A stretch of DNA of 31,660 nt from JBBAAS01 sp041658125 (GCA_041658125.1 JBBAAS010000004.1:1-31660), one strand, 5' to 3'; shown: positions 13,312 to 20,093, numbered from the stretch's first letter. The notes: generated from the sequence alone by a model not told the origin. Numbers and translations are program-made.

Positions 13312-14700
13312 ATGATCTTTTTACTTTTAGCCCTATTTACATTGTTTTTTAACTCTCCTATTTTAGCATCCGGCAATACTTTTGGCCTTCATCTCACCCA
13401 AACTTCTGATATTGACTCTGCTAAAAACGTTATAAATTCTTCCGGCGGTGATTGGGGCTGGGTTACTATTGTCATCCGCACCGATCAACTTGACTCTAAT
13501 ACTTGGCAAAATTTCTTTGACGATTGCCGAAAATACCACCTTATTCCCATTATCCGCTTAGCCACCATCATGGATGGTACCTCTTGGAAACGACCGGCTC
13601 TTTCCGACATCGACAATTTAGCCAATTTTTTAAATTCTCTTAATTGGCCAACTCTTCAACAACATATTATCCTTTTCAACGAAGTCAATCATGCCTCCGA
13701 ATGGGGTGGGGGAGTTGATATCAAAAATTATACCGACACCGCCATGTATGCCATTCAAAAATTCAAAAGTTTAAATTCAAATTTCCTTGTTCTTGGTTCA
13801 GGGCTCGATTTAGCCGCCCCCGACAATCTTCCAAATTTCTTATCTGCCCCAAATACCTTTCGCGAAATTTATTCATATCAGCCACAATATTTTGAACTGC
13901 TCGACGGCCTTGCCTCACATTCCTATCCAAACTACGGCTTTGTCGGCTCGCCTACTGATCAGGGCCAACACAGCATCCGTGGTTATCAATGGGAACTTTC
14001 GTTTCTCAAAAATCTCGGCATCCAAAAAACCTATCCCGTTTTTATCACCGAAACCGGTTGGCCCCACCGAGAAGGCGAAAAGCCGGACAACCGTTACTTT
14101 ACTTCCGAAACTACCGGCCGCTACCTCACCGAAAGTCTTAAAGTATGGGCTTCTGACCCGCAAATTACCGCCATTACCCCCTTCATTTACAATTATCAAA
14201 ACGAGCCTTTTGATCATTTTTCCTGGCTTGATCCTATCCAAAATCTCTATTCGGAATACAAGCAAATTATCGACCTTCCCAAGCTCCAAAATTCTCCCGC
14301 TCAAATCACCCGTTACGAAGTTAAAAAAACCCACTTGCCTTTTCTAATTTTCATCGGCAACGATTATTCCGGTCAAATCATTCTTAAAAACACCGGCCAA
14401 TCAATTTGGGGTGAAACCAGTTTTTGTCTAAACCCCCAAATTACCCCCAATGTCGAGCTTAATAGTCTCTGTACCGACAATTTTGTTCTCACCAAACCGG
14501 GTGACCAAAAAGTTTTCAGTTTCAAATTCAAAATTAAAAACCTCCCCGACTATAAAGGCAAAACTTTCCTAAGTTGGACCAATTTACCCACCTACGAAAT
14601 CACTCCCCTCGACGATACCGGCACCATTTACCACCCCAAATCCGACCTCATCGACAAAATTTCTAACTTTTTTAAAAATATTTTCCCTTATTCGCCATAA
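13312..14700 (+). CDS. Secreted glycoside hydrolase-like protein (clan A-type TIM barrel) with C-terminal Ig-like domain
   Basis: A 462-residue exported protein. Residues 1-19 are a signal peptide (MIFLLLALFTLFFNSPILAS). Residues 22-325 look like a (beta/alpha)8 glycosidase of clan GH-A: acid/base Glu in LFNEVNHASEW (about 122-132), SHSYPNYG (200-207) and nucleophile Glu in VFITETGWPHR (about 244-254). Residues 335-440 (FIGNDYSGQIILKNTGQSIW) resemble an Ig-like/NBR1-type beta domain. The exact family (GH5, 39, 53 or similar) and substrate cannot be told; it may trim host or envelope glycans. Promoter TGATACAAT ends 9 nt before ATG. Confidence 0.78.
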   Translation: MIFLLLALFTLFFNSPILASGNTFGLHLTQTSDIDSAKNVINSSGGDWGWVTIVIRTDQLDSNTWQNFFDDCRKYHLIPIIRLATIMDGTSWKRPALSDIDNLANFLNSLNWPTLQQHIILFNEVNHASEWGGGVDIKNYTDTAMYAIQKFKSLNSNFLVLGSGLDLAAPDNLPNFLSAPNTFREIYSYQPQYFELLDGLASHSYPNYGFVGSPTDQGQHSIRGYQWELSFLKNLGIQKTYPVFITETGWPHREGEKPDNRYFTSETTGRYLTESLKVWASDPQITAITPFIYNYQNEPFDHFSWLDPIQNLYSEYKQIIDLPKLQNSPAQITRYEVKKTHLPFLIFIGNDYSGQIILKNTGQSIWGETSFCLNPQITPNVELNSLCTDNFVLTKPGDQKVFSFKFKIKNLPDYKGKTFLSWTNLPTYEITPLDDTGTIYHPKSDLIDKISNFFKNIFPYSP

Positions 14701-14703
14701 AAT

Positions 14704-14712
14704 TGATAAAAT
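14704..14712 (+). promoter_or_regulatory. Promoter of the Arg-Arg-Lys-Leu tRNA cluster
   Basis: Extended -10 TGATAAAAT directly before tRNA-Arg(UCU). It overlaps the end of the glycosidase gene (stop 14698-14700) by 3 bp of spacing only and is the sole promoter in the cluster that has a usable distance. Confidence 0.6.
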
Positions 14713-14720
14713 ACCACCAT

Positions 14721-14794
14721 GTCCCCATAGCTCAGTAGGATAGAGCGCTTTCCTTCTAAGAAAGAGGTCGTTGGTTCGATCCCAACTGGGGATA
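14721..14794 (+). tRNA. tRNA-Arg(UCU)
   Basis: Acceptor GTCCCCA/TGGGGAT (G1-U72 wobble), D-arm TAGCTCAGTAGGATAGAGC, anticodon arm CTTTC-CTTCTAA-GAAAG giving UCU, T-arm GTTGGTTCGATCCCAAC, discriminator A. TGATAAAAT at 14704-14712 ends 8 nt before the gene, so the transcript should start at base 1 of the tRNA with almost no 5' leader. Confidence 0.93.
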
Positions 14795-14813
14795 CATACT
14801 TTTTGCTAAAATA

Positions 14814-14885
14814 GCGCCTATAGCTCAATGGATAGAGTATCAGTCTTCGGAACTGGTGATGGAGGTTCGATTCCTCCTAGGCGCA
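14814..14885 (+). tRNA. tRNA-Arg(UCG)
   Basis: Acceptor GCGCCTA/TAGGCGC, D-arm TAGCTCAATGGATAGAGTA, anticodon arm TCAGT-CTTCGGA-ACTGG giving UCG, T-arm GAGGTTCGATTCCTC, discriminator A, no CCA. Confidence 0.94.
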
Positions 14886-14888
14886 CAC

Positions 14889-14961
14889 GAGCCGCTAGCT
14901 CAGTCGGTAGAGCAATCGCCTCTTAAGCGATTGGTCGAGAGTTCGAGTCTCTCGCGGCTCA
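14889..14961 (+). tRNA. tRNA-Lys(CUU)
   Basis: Acceptor GAGCCGC/GCGGCTC, D-arm TAGCTCAGTCGGTAGAGCA, anticodon arm ATCGC-CTCTTAA-GCGAT giving CUU, T-arm GAGAGTTCGAGTCTCTC, discriminator A. It starts 3 bp after tRNA-Arg(UCG). Confidence 0.95.
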
Positions 14962-14971
14962 CTGCAACCCT

Positions 14972-15053
14972 GCCGCAGTGTTGAAATTGGTATACAAGCA
15001 CGGCTTAGGACCGTGTGGCGCAAGCCATGGAGGTTCGAGTCCTCTCTGCGGCA
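14972..15053 (+). tRNA. tRNA-Leu(UAG)
   Basis: Acceptor GCCGCAG/CTGCGGC, D-arm TGTTGAAATTGGTATACA, anticodon arm CACGG-CTTAGGA-CCGTG giving UAG, class II variable arm (GGCGCAAGCC), T-arm AGGTTCGAGTCCT, discriminator A. Its last 16 bases plus C recur at 15116-15132 and 16041-16057. Confidence 0.95.
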
Positions 15054-15074
15054 CTATCCGAAAACATGGAGGTG

Positions 15075-15132
15075 AGCTTGTCCCATACTGAGCATATGTT
15101 AAGCGAAGGAAGGGAAGTCCTCTCTGCGGCAC
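15075..15132 (+). repeat. CTGAG..CGAAGGA element followed by second copy of tRNA-Leu 3' end
   Basis: Two bases after a repeated CATGGAGGT (15065-15073), the block AGCTTGTCCCATACTGAGC...TTAAGCGAAGGA (15075-15110) is a longer relative of the element behind tRNA-Pro. It is followed by AGTCCTCTCTGCGGCAC (15116-15132), an exact copy of the tRNA-Leu(UAG) tail at 15038-15054. With the bases before it, GAAGGGAAG, it forms the 25-bp left copy of a direct repeat whose right copy is at 16034-16058. Confidence 0.75.
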
Positions 15133-15161
15133 ATGAACCAAAAACAAAAATTGACCAGCTT
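15132..15161 (+). pseudogene. Remnant of the coiled-coil gene start
   Basis: CATGAACCAAAAACAAAAAT... matches the beginning of the 68-aa coiled-coil gene at 6441-6471 with one substitution and one deleted A. Together with the tRNA tail before it, 46 bases (15116-15161) match 6425-6471, three substitutions and one indel. After 15161 similarity ends. The reading frame is broken by the deletion, so no protein of the original kind is made. Confidence 0.7.
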
Positions 15162-15278
15162 GAAGTTCATCCACACATCATTTTCTCGCAAATTGCCGGT
15201 AACTAAATCTCTTTTGACAACAGACTCAAACAACATTCGGATTTCTCCATTGTTAGGGGCTTTTAGTAATTCCTTCAT
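15162..15278 (-). pseudogene. N-terminal half of a split, permuted small gene
   Basis: From an ATG at 15278 the minus strand encodes MKELLKAPNNGEIRMLFESV and on to NDVWMNF (39 residues), then runs into the duplicated coiled-coil and tRNA-tail bases. A start and a -10 (AGTATA on plus, 15290-15295) are present. The matching C-terminal half appears to lie 750 bp to the right, at 15890-16033, on the same strand but on the wrong side of the HAD gene. Joined in frame over a CTT microhomology the two give a plausible 85-residue protein. Confidence 0.5.
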
Positions 15279-15289
15279 AATTGAGTTGT

Positions 15290-15297
15290 AGTATACT
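15290..15297. promoter_or_regulatory. Palindromic bidirectional -10
   Basis: GTAGTATACTAC (15288-15299 with neighbours) is a perfect palindrome. It gives TATACT on the plus strand (15292-15297), 6 nt before the HAD ATG at 15304, and TATACT on the minus strand (15290-15295), 11 nt before the ATG at 15278 of the split small gene. Confidence 0.55.
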
Positions 15298-15303
15298 ACT
15301 CCT

Positions 15304-15900
15304 ATGAAAATTTGTGCTTTATTTGTTGATCTAGGTGGAGTTGTTGTTATTAACAGGGCTAGGGAAATTGGTGAGCTATACGAAAAGTCTGACGGTTTAA
15401 CCCTTGAAATGACCAAAAACGTTTTTCGTTTTATCCAAACAGCAAAACGTACGGAAGAAGAAATAAATAGATATCTTCAAAGTGTAAACATCGATCCAGA
15501 CTTGTGGAAGAGATTTACAAAGGAATTTTATTCCTCAGAAATAAAGAATGATAATCTAGTGAAACTCTTATCAGATCTTAAGGAAAAGGGTCTTCTAATA
15601 ATTTTTACAACAAATAATTCGGATGCTGTTATGAAAGGTATGCAAAAATATGAAATCGAAAACTTGCCAAATCTGGTCATTAATTCGTCTGAACTTCAAG
15701 TTGCCAAGCCAGACAAAGCTTTCTGGGAAGCAGCCTTTAAAGGAACAAAAGAACTTTTGCCAGACTTAACTCTCGAAGAAGTGTTGGTTATAGATGACAG
15801 CAATACAAATTGTGTTTCAGCTAAAGAGTTTGGATTTCAAACTTACCAGTATAAGAATACTCCAGAAGCACAAACTGAGATTTCAACACTTATATCGTAG
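15304..15900 (+). CDS. HAD-superfamily phosphatase, class IA (YihX-like)
   Basis: A 198-residue HAD hydrolase with a helical C1 cap. Motif I is FVDLGGVVV (residues 7-15): nucleophile Asp9, but the usual second Asp is Gly11, as in the DxGGV/DxGNV branch. Motif II is the Thr of FTTNNSD (about 101-107), motif III Lys in AKPDKAFW (about 138-145), motif IV VIDDSNTN (about 162-169). It probably removes phosphate from a small sugar or nucleotide in the cytoplasm. It has a leaderless promoter. The gene sits in a segment flanked by copies of the tRNA-Leu 3' end, so it looks like cargo of an insertion. Its last 11 bp overlap the stop of the split small gene. Confidence 0.85.
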   Translation: MKICALFVDLGGVVVINRAREIGELYEKSDGLTLEMTKNVFRFIQTAKRTEEEINRYLQSVNIDPDLWKRFTKEFYSSEIKNDNLVKLLSDLKEKGLLIIFTTNNSDAVMKGMQKYEIENLPNLVINSSELQVAKPDKAFWEAAFKGTKELLPDLTLEEVLVIDDSNTNCVSAKEFGFQTYQYKNTPEAQTEISTLIS

Positions 15901-16033
15901 GTTCTTTCTTGAGACTTTCAATTATCAAAGATATTGCTTCGTTTGAATCATCAATACTCAACAAATTTTGCCCCAAGGAAACCCAGTCTTGTCCTTTAAA
16001 TCTACCGTATTCAATACATTTATATGCAAGAAA
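15890..16033 (-). pseudogene. C-terminal half of the split, permuted small gene
   Basis: On the minus strand, from 16030 to the TAA at 15892-15890, an open frame reads LAYKCIEYGRFKGQDWVSLG and ends IIESLKKEPTI: a convincing protein tail of 46 residues with good helix periodicity, but without start or promoter because the right-hand tRNA-tail repeat (16034-16058) cuts it off. See the N-terminal half at 15162-15278. Confidence 0.5.
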
Positions 16034-16058
16034 GAAGGGAAGTCCTCTCTGCGGCACA
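16034..16058 (+). repeat. Right copy of the tRNA-Leu tail direct repeat
   Basis: GAAGGGAAGTCCTCTCTGCG plus GCACA, identical over 25 bp to 15109-15133. The last 17 bases are the tRNA-Leu(UAG) 3' end. The two copies bound about 925 bp, a layout like attL/attR or a recombination-mediated duplication. Confidence 0.75.
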
Positions 16059-16077
16059 ATATTTGTTACACTAATCT

Positions 16078-16890
16078 ATGCTCTGGTTTCTAGTCTTACT
16101 CTTCGGACTTTTTCTAAAACCGGTTTATGCTCAAGACGCTTCTGTTTCCGCAAAACCACCAACTCCTACTCCCAACCCCGCCATTGCCCTATTTGCCCAA
16201 TACCAAAATGATTATAACTACCAACGCGACCTCTACCAGCAAGCCTATCTTGAATATCTCAATAAAAAAAATATTTACACCAAATACGGCACTATTACCA
16301 CTCAACAGGAAAAATTTGACGCCACCAAAAAAGCTCTTTCTGCCCGAAACAATACTCTTCGTGCCTATCTTATCGCCCTTCGGGTCGATCTTGATAAATA
16401 CCGGTCTGTTAACACTACTGAAACCGAAAAGTTCCAAATTGAGCTTGGAAAGCTCGAATCCTGGTGCCTTGAACAAAATCTGATTATCGACTCGCTCAAC
16501 AACGAAGAAGACGTCAAAAAATGGATCGGGGATCAATTTGTTCCCAATTTTATGACCATCCGCCAAGCTACCGCCACCGCCTTAGTTCTTCACGAAAACA
16601 ACCAAATTTTAACTATTTTAAACAGCCTCAAAAGCCTTACTTCCGATATCAAATTAGCCACTCAAAATAACCTCACCGCCCAATCTCTGCTTTCCTCCAT
16701 GCCTATTAAATACGATCTGGTCACCATCTCCACCCAAAATGCCTACACTCTTACCCAAACCAAACAATATTCCGGCAACCAATTTAACGATTTCTACCCC
16801 AATGCCAAAAAAGAAATTACCAAAGCTCAAGGATATTTGGTCGAAATTCAAAATAGTCTCAAGTCCTTAGTTAATAAATATGTCAACTAA
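16078..16890 (+). CDS. Exported helical protein, unknown function (270 aa)
   Basis: A 270-residue exported protein. MLWFLVLLFGLFLKPVYAQD is a signal peptide with a likely cleavage after AYAQ-type residues near 18-19, followed by a PPTPTPNP linker. The rest is almost all helical, with a Tyr/Gln-rich region (residues 40-70) and long amphipathic helices, perhaps a coiled-coil extracytoplasmic bundle. No family is recognised. The promoter TGTTACACT (16064-16072) ends 5 nt before ATG: leaderless, just past the tRNA-tail repeat. The next membrane protein overlaps it by 11 bp, so the two probably work together in the envelope. Confidence 0.7.
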   Translation: MLWFLVLLFGLFLKPVYAQDASVSAKPPTPTPNPAIALFAQYQNDYNYQRDLYQQAYLEYLNKKNIYTKYGTITTQQEKFDATKKALSARNNTLRAYLIALRVDLDKYRSVNTTETEKFQIELGKLESWCLEQNLIIDSLNNEEDVKKWIGDQFVPNFMTIRQATATALVLHENNQILTILNSLKSLTSDIKLATQNNLTAQSLLSSMPIKYDLVTISTQNAYTLTQTKQYSGNQFNDFYPNAKKEITKAQGYLVEIQNSLKSLVNKYVN

Positions 16891-17242
16891 AATGGCCGAA
16901 ATTATCCAAAATATCGATCAAGATCAATCTAATCCGCTCGGTACAAAAACCACTCCTTCTCTGAAAACTTTTTCTCTTCCCAAAAATCCCAAAGTCAAAA
17001 TTTTAATTGGCTTTGGCGCCCTTATTCTGATTTTACTTATCGTTAGCCTGATTATTCCTCAAAAAAAATTACCAGGAAAAATCGTTTCGAAGCCTACTAT
17101 AGTTCCCAAAACAACCTCCATTCCGGTTGACAACAATCAAATTCCCACCCAATTTCAGGAAAAGTTTCAAAATATTCAACAACAACTCAACCAAAAAGAA
17201 GATTTTCCTTTCCCCGTCATTGATCCCGATATCGGCCTTTAA
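16880..17242 (+). CDS. Single-pass membrane protein, unknown function (120 aa)
   Basis: A 120-residue protein with a cytoplasmic, charged N-terminus (about 40 residues), one strong transmembrane helix at about 41-62 (ILIGFGALILILLIVSLII) and an extracytoplasmic tail with a Pro/Thr linker and a short helix (QFQEKFQNIQQQLNQ). It overlaps the preceding exported protein by 11 bp (a second ATG lies at 16892), which suggests coupled translation and a shared role at the envelope. Its stop overlaps the convergent efp gene by 4 bp. No family is recognised. Confidence 0.65.
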   Translation: MSTKMAEIIQNIDQDQSNPLGTKTTPSLKTFSLPKNPKVKILIGFGALILILLIVSLIIPQKKLPGKIVSKPTIVPKTTSIPVDNNQIPTQFQEKFQNIQQQLNQKEDFPFPVIDPDIGL

Positions 17243-17805
17243 TTTCTTCGCGATAAATAAGTTCCGCCATCCGTACTTACCGAAATCTCGTCACCGATTT
17301 TGATAAACAACGGCACCAGCACTTTAGCTCCGGTGTCCATCACTGCCATTTTCATCGCCGAAGTCGCCGTATCGCCCTTGATCGAATTTTCCGATTCTAC
17401 CACCGTTAACGCTATACTTTTGGGCAAAGTCACTCCGATTGGCTTTTCGTCATAAAATTTTATCCGGTACAATATTCCTTCTTTAAGATAAACCTTGTCA
17501 TCACCGATAATTTCCATCGGTACCGAATATTGCTCAAAAGTTCTTGGTTCAATAAAAACATAGCTCGATCCGTCAAAATACGAATAAGCCGCTTCGTGAG
17601 TTTCTACCAGCACTTCTTCTATCTTTTCTCCTGATTTATAGGTAAATTCAACTACTCTTTGAGTAAATAATGACTTCAGTTTCATTCGATAAAAAGCCGA
17701 ACCCTTCCCCGGACTGACAAAATTTACGTCCACCACCATGTGTGGTTCTTCGTGAAAAATAATATAAATTCCTTTTTTAACGTCTGCCGTACTTATCATT
17801 CCCAT
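17239..17805 (-). CDS. efp: Translation elongation factor P
   Basis: A 188-residue EF-P, the usual length. It enters the ribosomal E site and helps form peptide bonds at polyproline stretches. The three-domain beta architecture is visible: the KOW-like domain I with the conserved loop SPGKGSAFYR (about 31-40) whose Lys near position 34 is the residue modified in other bacteria, an OB domain, and the C-terminal GTEISVSTDGGxY signature here as GDEISVSTDGGTYLSR. No modification enzyme gene (EpmA, EarP or YmfI type) is in the window. Promoter TAGAAT (17813-17818, minus) ends 7 nt before the ATG: leaderless. Confidence 0.95.
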   Translation of the reverse strand: MGMISTADVKKGIYIIFHEEPHMVVDVNFVSPGKGSAFYRMKLKSLFTQRVVEFTYKSGEKIEEVLVETHEAAYSYFDGSSYVFIEPRTFEQYSVPMEIIGDDKVYLKEGILYRIKFYDEKPIGVTLPKSIALTVVESENSIKGDTATSAMKMAVMDTGAKVLVPLFIKIGDEISVSTDGGTYLSRRN

Positions 17806-17826
17806 AGACGATATTCTATCTCATTT

Positions 17827-17869
17827 CCCCTCATTTCTTCAAGGGAGGGGCTTAAGGGGTGGGTTTATC
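17827..17869. repeat. G/C-run repeat related to the mtaB repeats
   Basis: CCCCTC...GAGGGG followed by CTTAAGGGGTGGGTTT. The layout, a C-run/G-run hairpin followed by a further G-run and a T-tail, matches copies A-C, though the bases are less conserved. It lies between efp and the lysozyme-like gene. Confidence 0.5.
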
Positions 17870-17872
17870 CCA

Positions 17873-17916
17873 CAAAAAAATCCCAGAGCATGCTTTTAGA
17901 GGAGCCACCCCGGGAT
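17873..17916 (-). terminator. Possible terminator after the lysozyme-like gene
   Basis: On the minus strand ATCCC (17916-17912) pairs with GGGAT (17884-17880) and is followed by seven T. The 27-nt loop contains AGCATGCT, which may pair with itself. It lies about 60 bp downstream of the minus-strand stop at 17974. The stem is short, so the call is tentative. Confidence 0.4.
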
Positions 17917-17973
17917 CTGTATATACTATATCAAAATATTATAAACATGTCAATAATACAAATCAAATACATA

Positions 17974-18585
17974 CTAAAAATCACCACTCTCCATCTCATC
18001 AATAAACTGTTGTACTCCATGCGCCCATGAACCATTTGAACTTGGACAATACTTCCTCATAATTAATTCCGGGGTATTCAACCCTTTGTCAAAATATTGC
18101 GTTTTTAAATATTCAGCAAAACTCTTTAGAGCCATCTCATAACTTTCAAACCGTAACGTCCCTCTGCTATGAATTCCATACCCCCAGCAATTAAATGAGT
18201 CTTCCGGAATTTTTTTACACAAGTTCGATTCCTGTTGTCCAATCGCTACTATCCAGTAATATTCAAAACCGTATGTCTTCGACAACTCAAAAATTAAGTC
18301 TGAATACGGTAAAAGTGGCGATTTATATCTTTCCAAATACTTTCTGATTATCTCCGGCCTGGCATCGTCGGAAACAACCTCCACTGCCACTTCTTTTTCT
18401 TGACCAGTTTCGATTTTTGCTTCCGCAATTACCTCTCCGCTTCCCCCCAGTCCCCTTACTATCATTTTCGATTTTGGTCTCTGGCCTAACCACAAAACCG
18501 ACCATCCTACCACCAAAAATCCCCCAACAACTATCATCGTTGAAACCCAAAAAAATTTTGCCAGTTTAAAAAATCGGTTTTGCAT
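17974..18585 (-). CDS. Membrane-anchored lysozyme-superfamily protein
   Basis: A 203-residue protein with an N-terminal membrane anchor (residues 12-33, FFWVSTMIVVGGFLVVGWSV) and an extracytoplasmic domain. IVAIGQQESNLCKKIPEDSF (about 113-132) gives the Glu of the lysozyme/glucosaminidase fold, followed by NCWGYGIHSRGTLRFESYE and the Tyr/Ala-rich helix that shape the groove in lytic enzymes. This suggests cell-wall glycan cleavage, though whether it is a muramidase or glucosaminidase is not clear. The promoter, TGATATCAT on the minus strand (18601-18609), is shared with trigger factor and gives a leader of only some 8 nt. Confidence 0.72.
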   Translation of the reverse strand: MQNRFFKLAKFFWVSTMIVVGGFLVVGWSVLWLGQRPKSKMIVRGLGGSGEVIAEAKIETGQEKEVAVEVVSDDARPEIIRKYLERYKSPLLPYSDLIFELSKTYGFEYYWIVAIGQQESNLCKKIPEDSFNCWGYGIHSRGTLRFESYEMALKSFAEYLKTQYFDKGLNTPELIMRKYCPSSNGSWAHGVQQFIDEMESGDF

Positions 18586-18600
18586 AGCCTTCTATTTTCC

Positions 18601-18613
18601 ATGATATCATAAT
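18601..18613. promoter_or_regulatory. Palindromic bidirectional promoter (lysozyme-like gene and tig)
   Basis: ATGATATCAT (18601-18610) is a perfect palindrome that gives the extended -10 TGATATCAT on both strands. Plus: 10 nt to the trigger factor ATG at 18621 (an overlapping CATAAT at 18608-18613 leaves 7 nt). Minus: 15 nt to the ATG at 18585. Confidence 0.6.
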
Positions 18614-18620
18614 CACATTT

Positions 18621-19430
18621 ATGAAACCAAAACCAAAAATTTTCGAAAAACTTAAGGACCAAACATTTGTTTTGAACCTTACTATTCCTCAAAATCAAAT
18701 TCAAAGTTCCTACCAGTCGGTTCTTGTTTCTTACCAGTCCAAGCTCAAAATTGACGGCTTTCGTTCAGGTAAAATTCCTCTTGATTTGGTCAAAGACAAG
18801 GTTTCCGCCACCACTCTTTTAGAAGAAACCGCCTCCAAAGCCATTTCTCAAGTCTATTCAGAAAAAATTAAAGAACTTGACTTAAAACCTATTATTCAGC
18901 CTAAAATTAAGCTCAAAAACCCACCTATTTCTTTAGACAAAGAGTGGGAGGTCGAAGTTACCGGTTGTGAAACTCCTCAAATTACTCTTTCTCCTAACTA
19001 TCAGGAAGATATTAAAAAAATTAACCTTTCACCCGATAAACCCGAAACTTTAGTTCCGAAATACTATCAGTCTTTTCTCAAACATAGCCAAGTTGACTTA
19101 CCCGCCATTCTTATCGAAGCCAACCTTAGTCAGGAATTCTCCCGTCTCATCGACCAAACCACACAAGCCGGCATCAGCGTTGACGATTATTTCAAGTCCA
19201 AAAACACCACTCAAAAAGCCTACCAGGACACCCTTACTCAAAAAATCAAAGAAGACTGGACCATTAATCTGGCCATTAGCGACATCGCCAAAACCCAAAA
19301 AATCGAAATCAAAAGTCAGGACGTTGAAGATGTTCTTGCCAAAAATCCGGGCATTTCTAAAAATGTCCAGCTTGTCTATTACCTGCTTGAACAACAAAAG
19401 GTTATCGACTATCTCAAAACTCTAAAATAG
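18621..19430 (+). CDS. tig: Trigger factor lacking the PPIase domain
   Basis: A 269-residue ribosome-associated chaperone. Residues 1-120 are the ribosome-binding domain with the signature DGFRSGKIPLDLV (about 45-57), whose FRxGKxP loop docks on protein L23. The chain then passes straight to the substrate-binding arms: DLPAILIEANLSQEFSRLID (about 158-177) matches the DVPAALIDSEI region that follows the FKBP domain in Escherichia coli (432 aa). The whole peptidyl-prolyl isomerase domain is absent and the C-terminal arm is short. Chaperone action on nascent chains should remain. Leaderless or nearly so, divergent from the lysozyme-like gene. Confidence 0.88.
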   Translation: MKPKPKIFEKLKDQTFVLNLTIPQNQIQSSYQSVLVSYQSKLKIDGFRSGKIPLDLVKDKVSATTLLEETASKAISQVYSEKIKELDLKPIIQPKIKLKNPPISLDKEWEVEVTGCETPQITLSPNYQEDIKKINLSPDKPETLVPKYYQSFLKHSQVDLPAILIEANLSQEFSRLIDQTTQAGISVDDYFKSKNTTQKAYQDTLTQKIKEDWTINLAISDIAKTQKIEIKSQDVEDVLAKNPGISKNVQLVYYLLEQQKVIDYLKTLK

Positions 19431-19480
19431 GATTACATAGTCGGTACTCATTTATTGTGGTCTAAAACACATCTTTTTGG

Positions 19481-19486
19481 TATAAT
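19481..19486 (+). promoter_or_regulatory. Consensus -10, leaderless
   Basis: TATAAT ends 8 nt before the ATG at 19495. No clear -35 is seen. Confidence 0.65.
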
Positions 19487-19494
19487 AAGCCACC

Positions 19495-20082
19495 ATGGCA
19501 GGTGGTACTTTGAGTAAATCTAATTTCAAGGCTAAAACTTTAGCCAAATCCGGGTTTAGTAGCGAAGTCCTAAAGGACTCAAGCGAGTCTCAATCGGCCT
19601 CAAATCAAAAAGTATTTAGCCTCCGCGGTATCCTTGGATTGGGTCAAACCGTCGAAGTCAACCGTAATCAAAACAAATCTCAAAACTGGGGCAGTGAATT
19701 TCTTGGTGGTAGTCATCTCCAAAAAGAACAACAGGTTCTTCTCGATGGTCGTCAACAGGAATTACAAAAAACTATCAAAAATCTCCGTGAAGAAATTAAA
19801 AAACTGGCCAAATCCACCGACAAATTAGGTAAGGATATCGAAAAAGCGGTCATAGAACCATCGACTGAAGTCAGCGAATACGAAATTAGTTTTCTTGACC
19901 GGATAAAAAATTTCATTGCCAACTTCCGCAAAAATATTTCTGAAGCTTCCTGTTGGATGGAAAGCTTTTCCGCCAAAAAGAAAAAACGTAACTGCTTTTG
20001 GAATCAGGTCAAAAACAAAAAGGGTGGGGGAGAACAATATCTTTTTAGCAACGAACATAGTGCCGCCCGTTCCGCAACGTAA
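19495..20082 (+). CDS. Hypothetical coiled-coil protein (195 aa), CPR-type
   Basis: A 195-residue soluble protein. The first 75 residues are Ser/Gln/Asn-rich and likely disordered; residues 76-125 (KEQQVLLDGRQQELQKTIKN) are a strong coiled coil; residues 130-160 contain FLDRIKNFIANFRKNISEAS and the tail is very basic (KKKKRNCFWNQ...). It resembles the Microgenomates family known as DUF5660, which is a tentative match from memory. The function is unknown. TATAAT 8 nt before ATG marks a leaderless gene. Its stop is followed within 3 bp by the promoter of tRNA-Val. Confidence 0.65.
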   Translation: MAGGTLSKSNFKAKTLAKSGFSSEVLKDSSESQSASNQKVFSLRGILGLGQTVEVNRNQNKSQNWGSEFLGGSHLQKEQQVLLDGRQQELQKTIKNLREEIKKLAKSTDKLGKDIEKAVIEPSTEVSEYEISFLDRIKNFIANFRKNISEASCWMESFSAKKKKRNCFWNQVKNKKGGGEQYLFSNEHSAARSAT

Positions 20083-20084
20083 TT

Positions 20085-20093
20085 TGATATAAT
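20085..20093 (+). promoter_or_regulatory. tRNA-Val(GAC) promoter
   Basis: TGATATAAT, a perfect extended -10, ends 11 nt before the tRNA gene; the transcript would carry a leader of about 5 nt. Confidence 0.7.

Noticed and set aside
14804..14812. TGCTAAAAT as promoter of tRNA-Arg(UCG).
   Set aside because: It ends one base before the tRNA, so transcription would begin inside it.
15133..15291. An open frame of about 52 codons starting MNQKQKLTSL.
   Set aside because: It arises from a one-base deletion in the coiled-coil gene remnant and then reads antisense through the split small gene; protein-like features are on the minus strand.
15909..16211. A 100-codon plus-strand frame.
   Set aside because: It is antisense to the C-terminal half of the split gene, crosses the tRNA-tail repeat and overlaps the signal peptide of the next gene.
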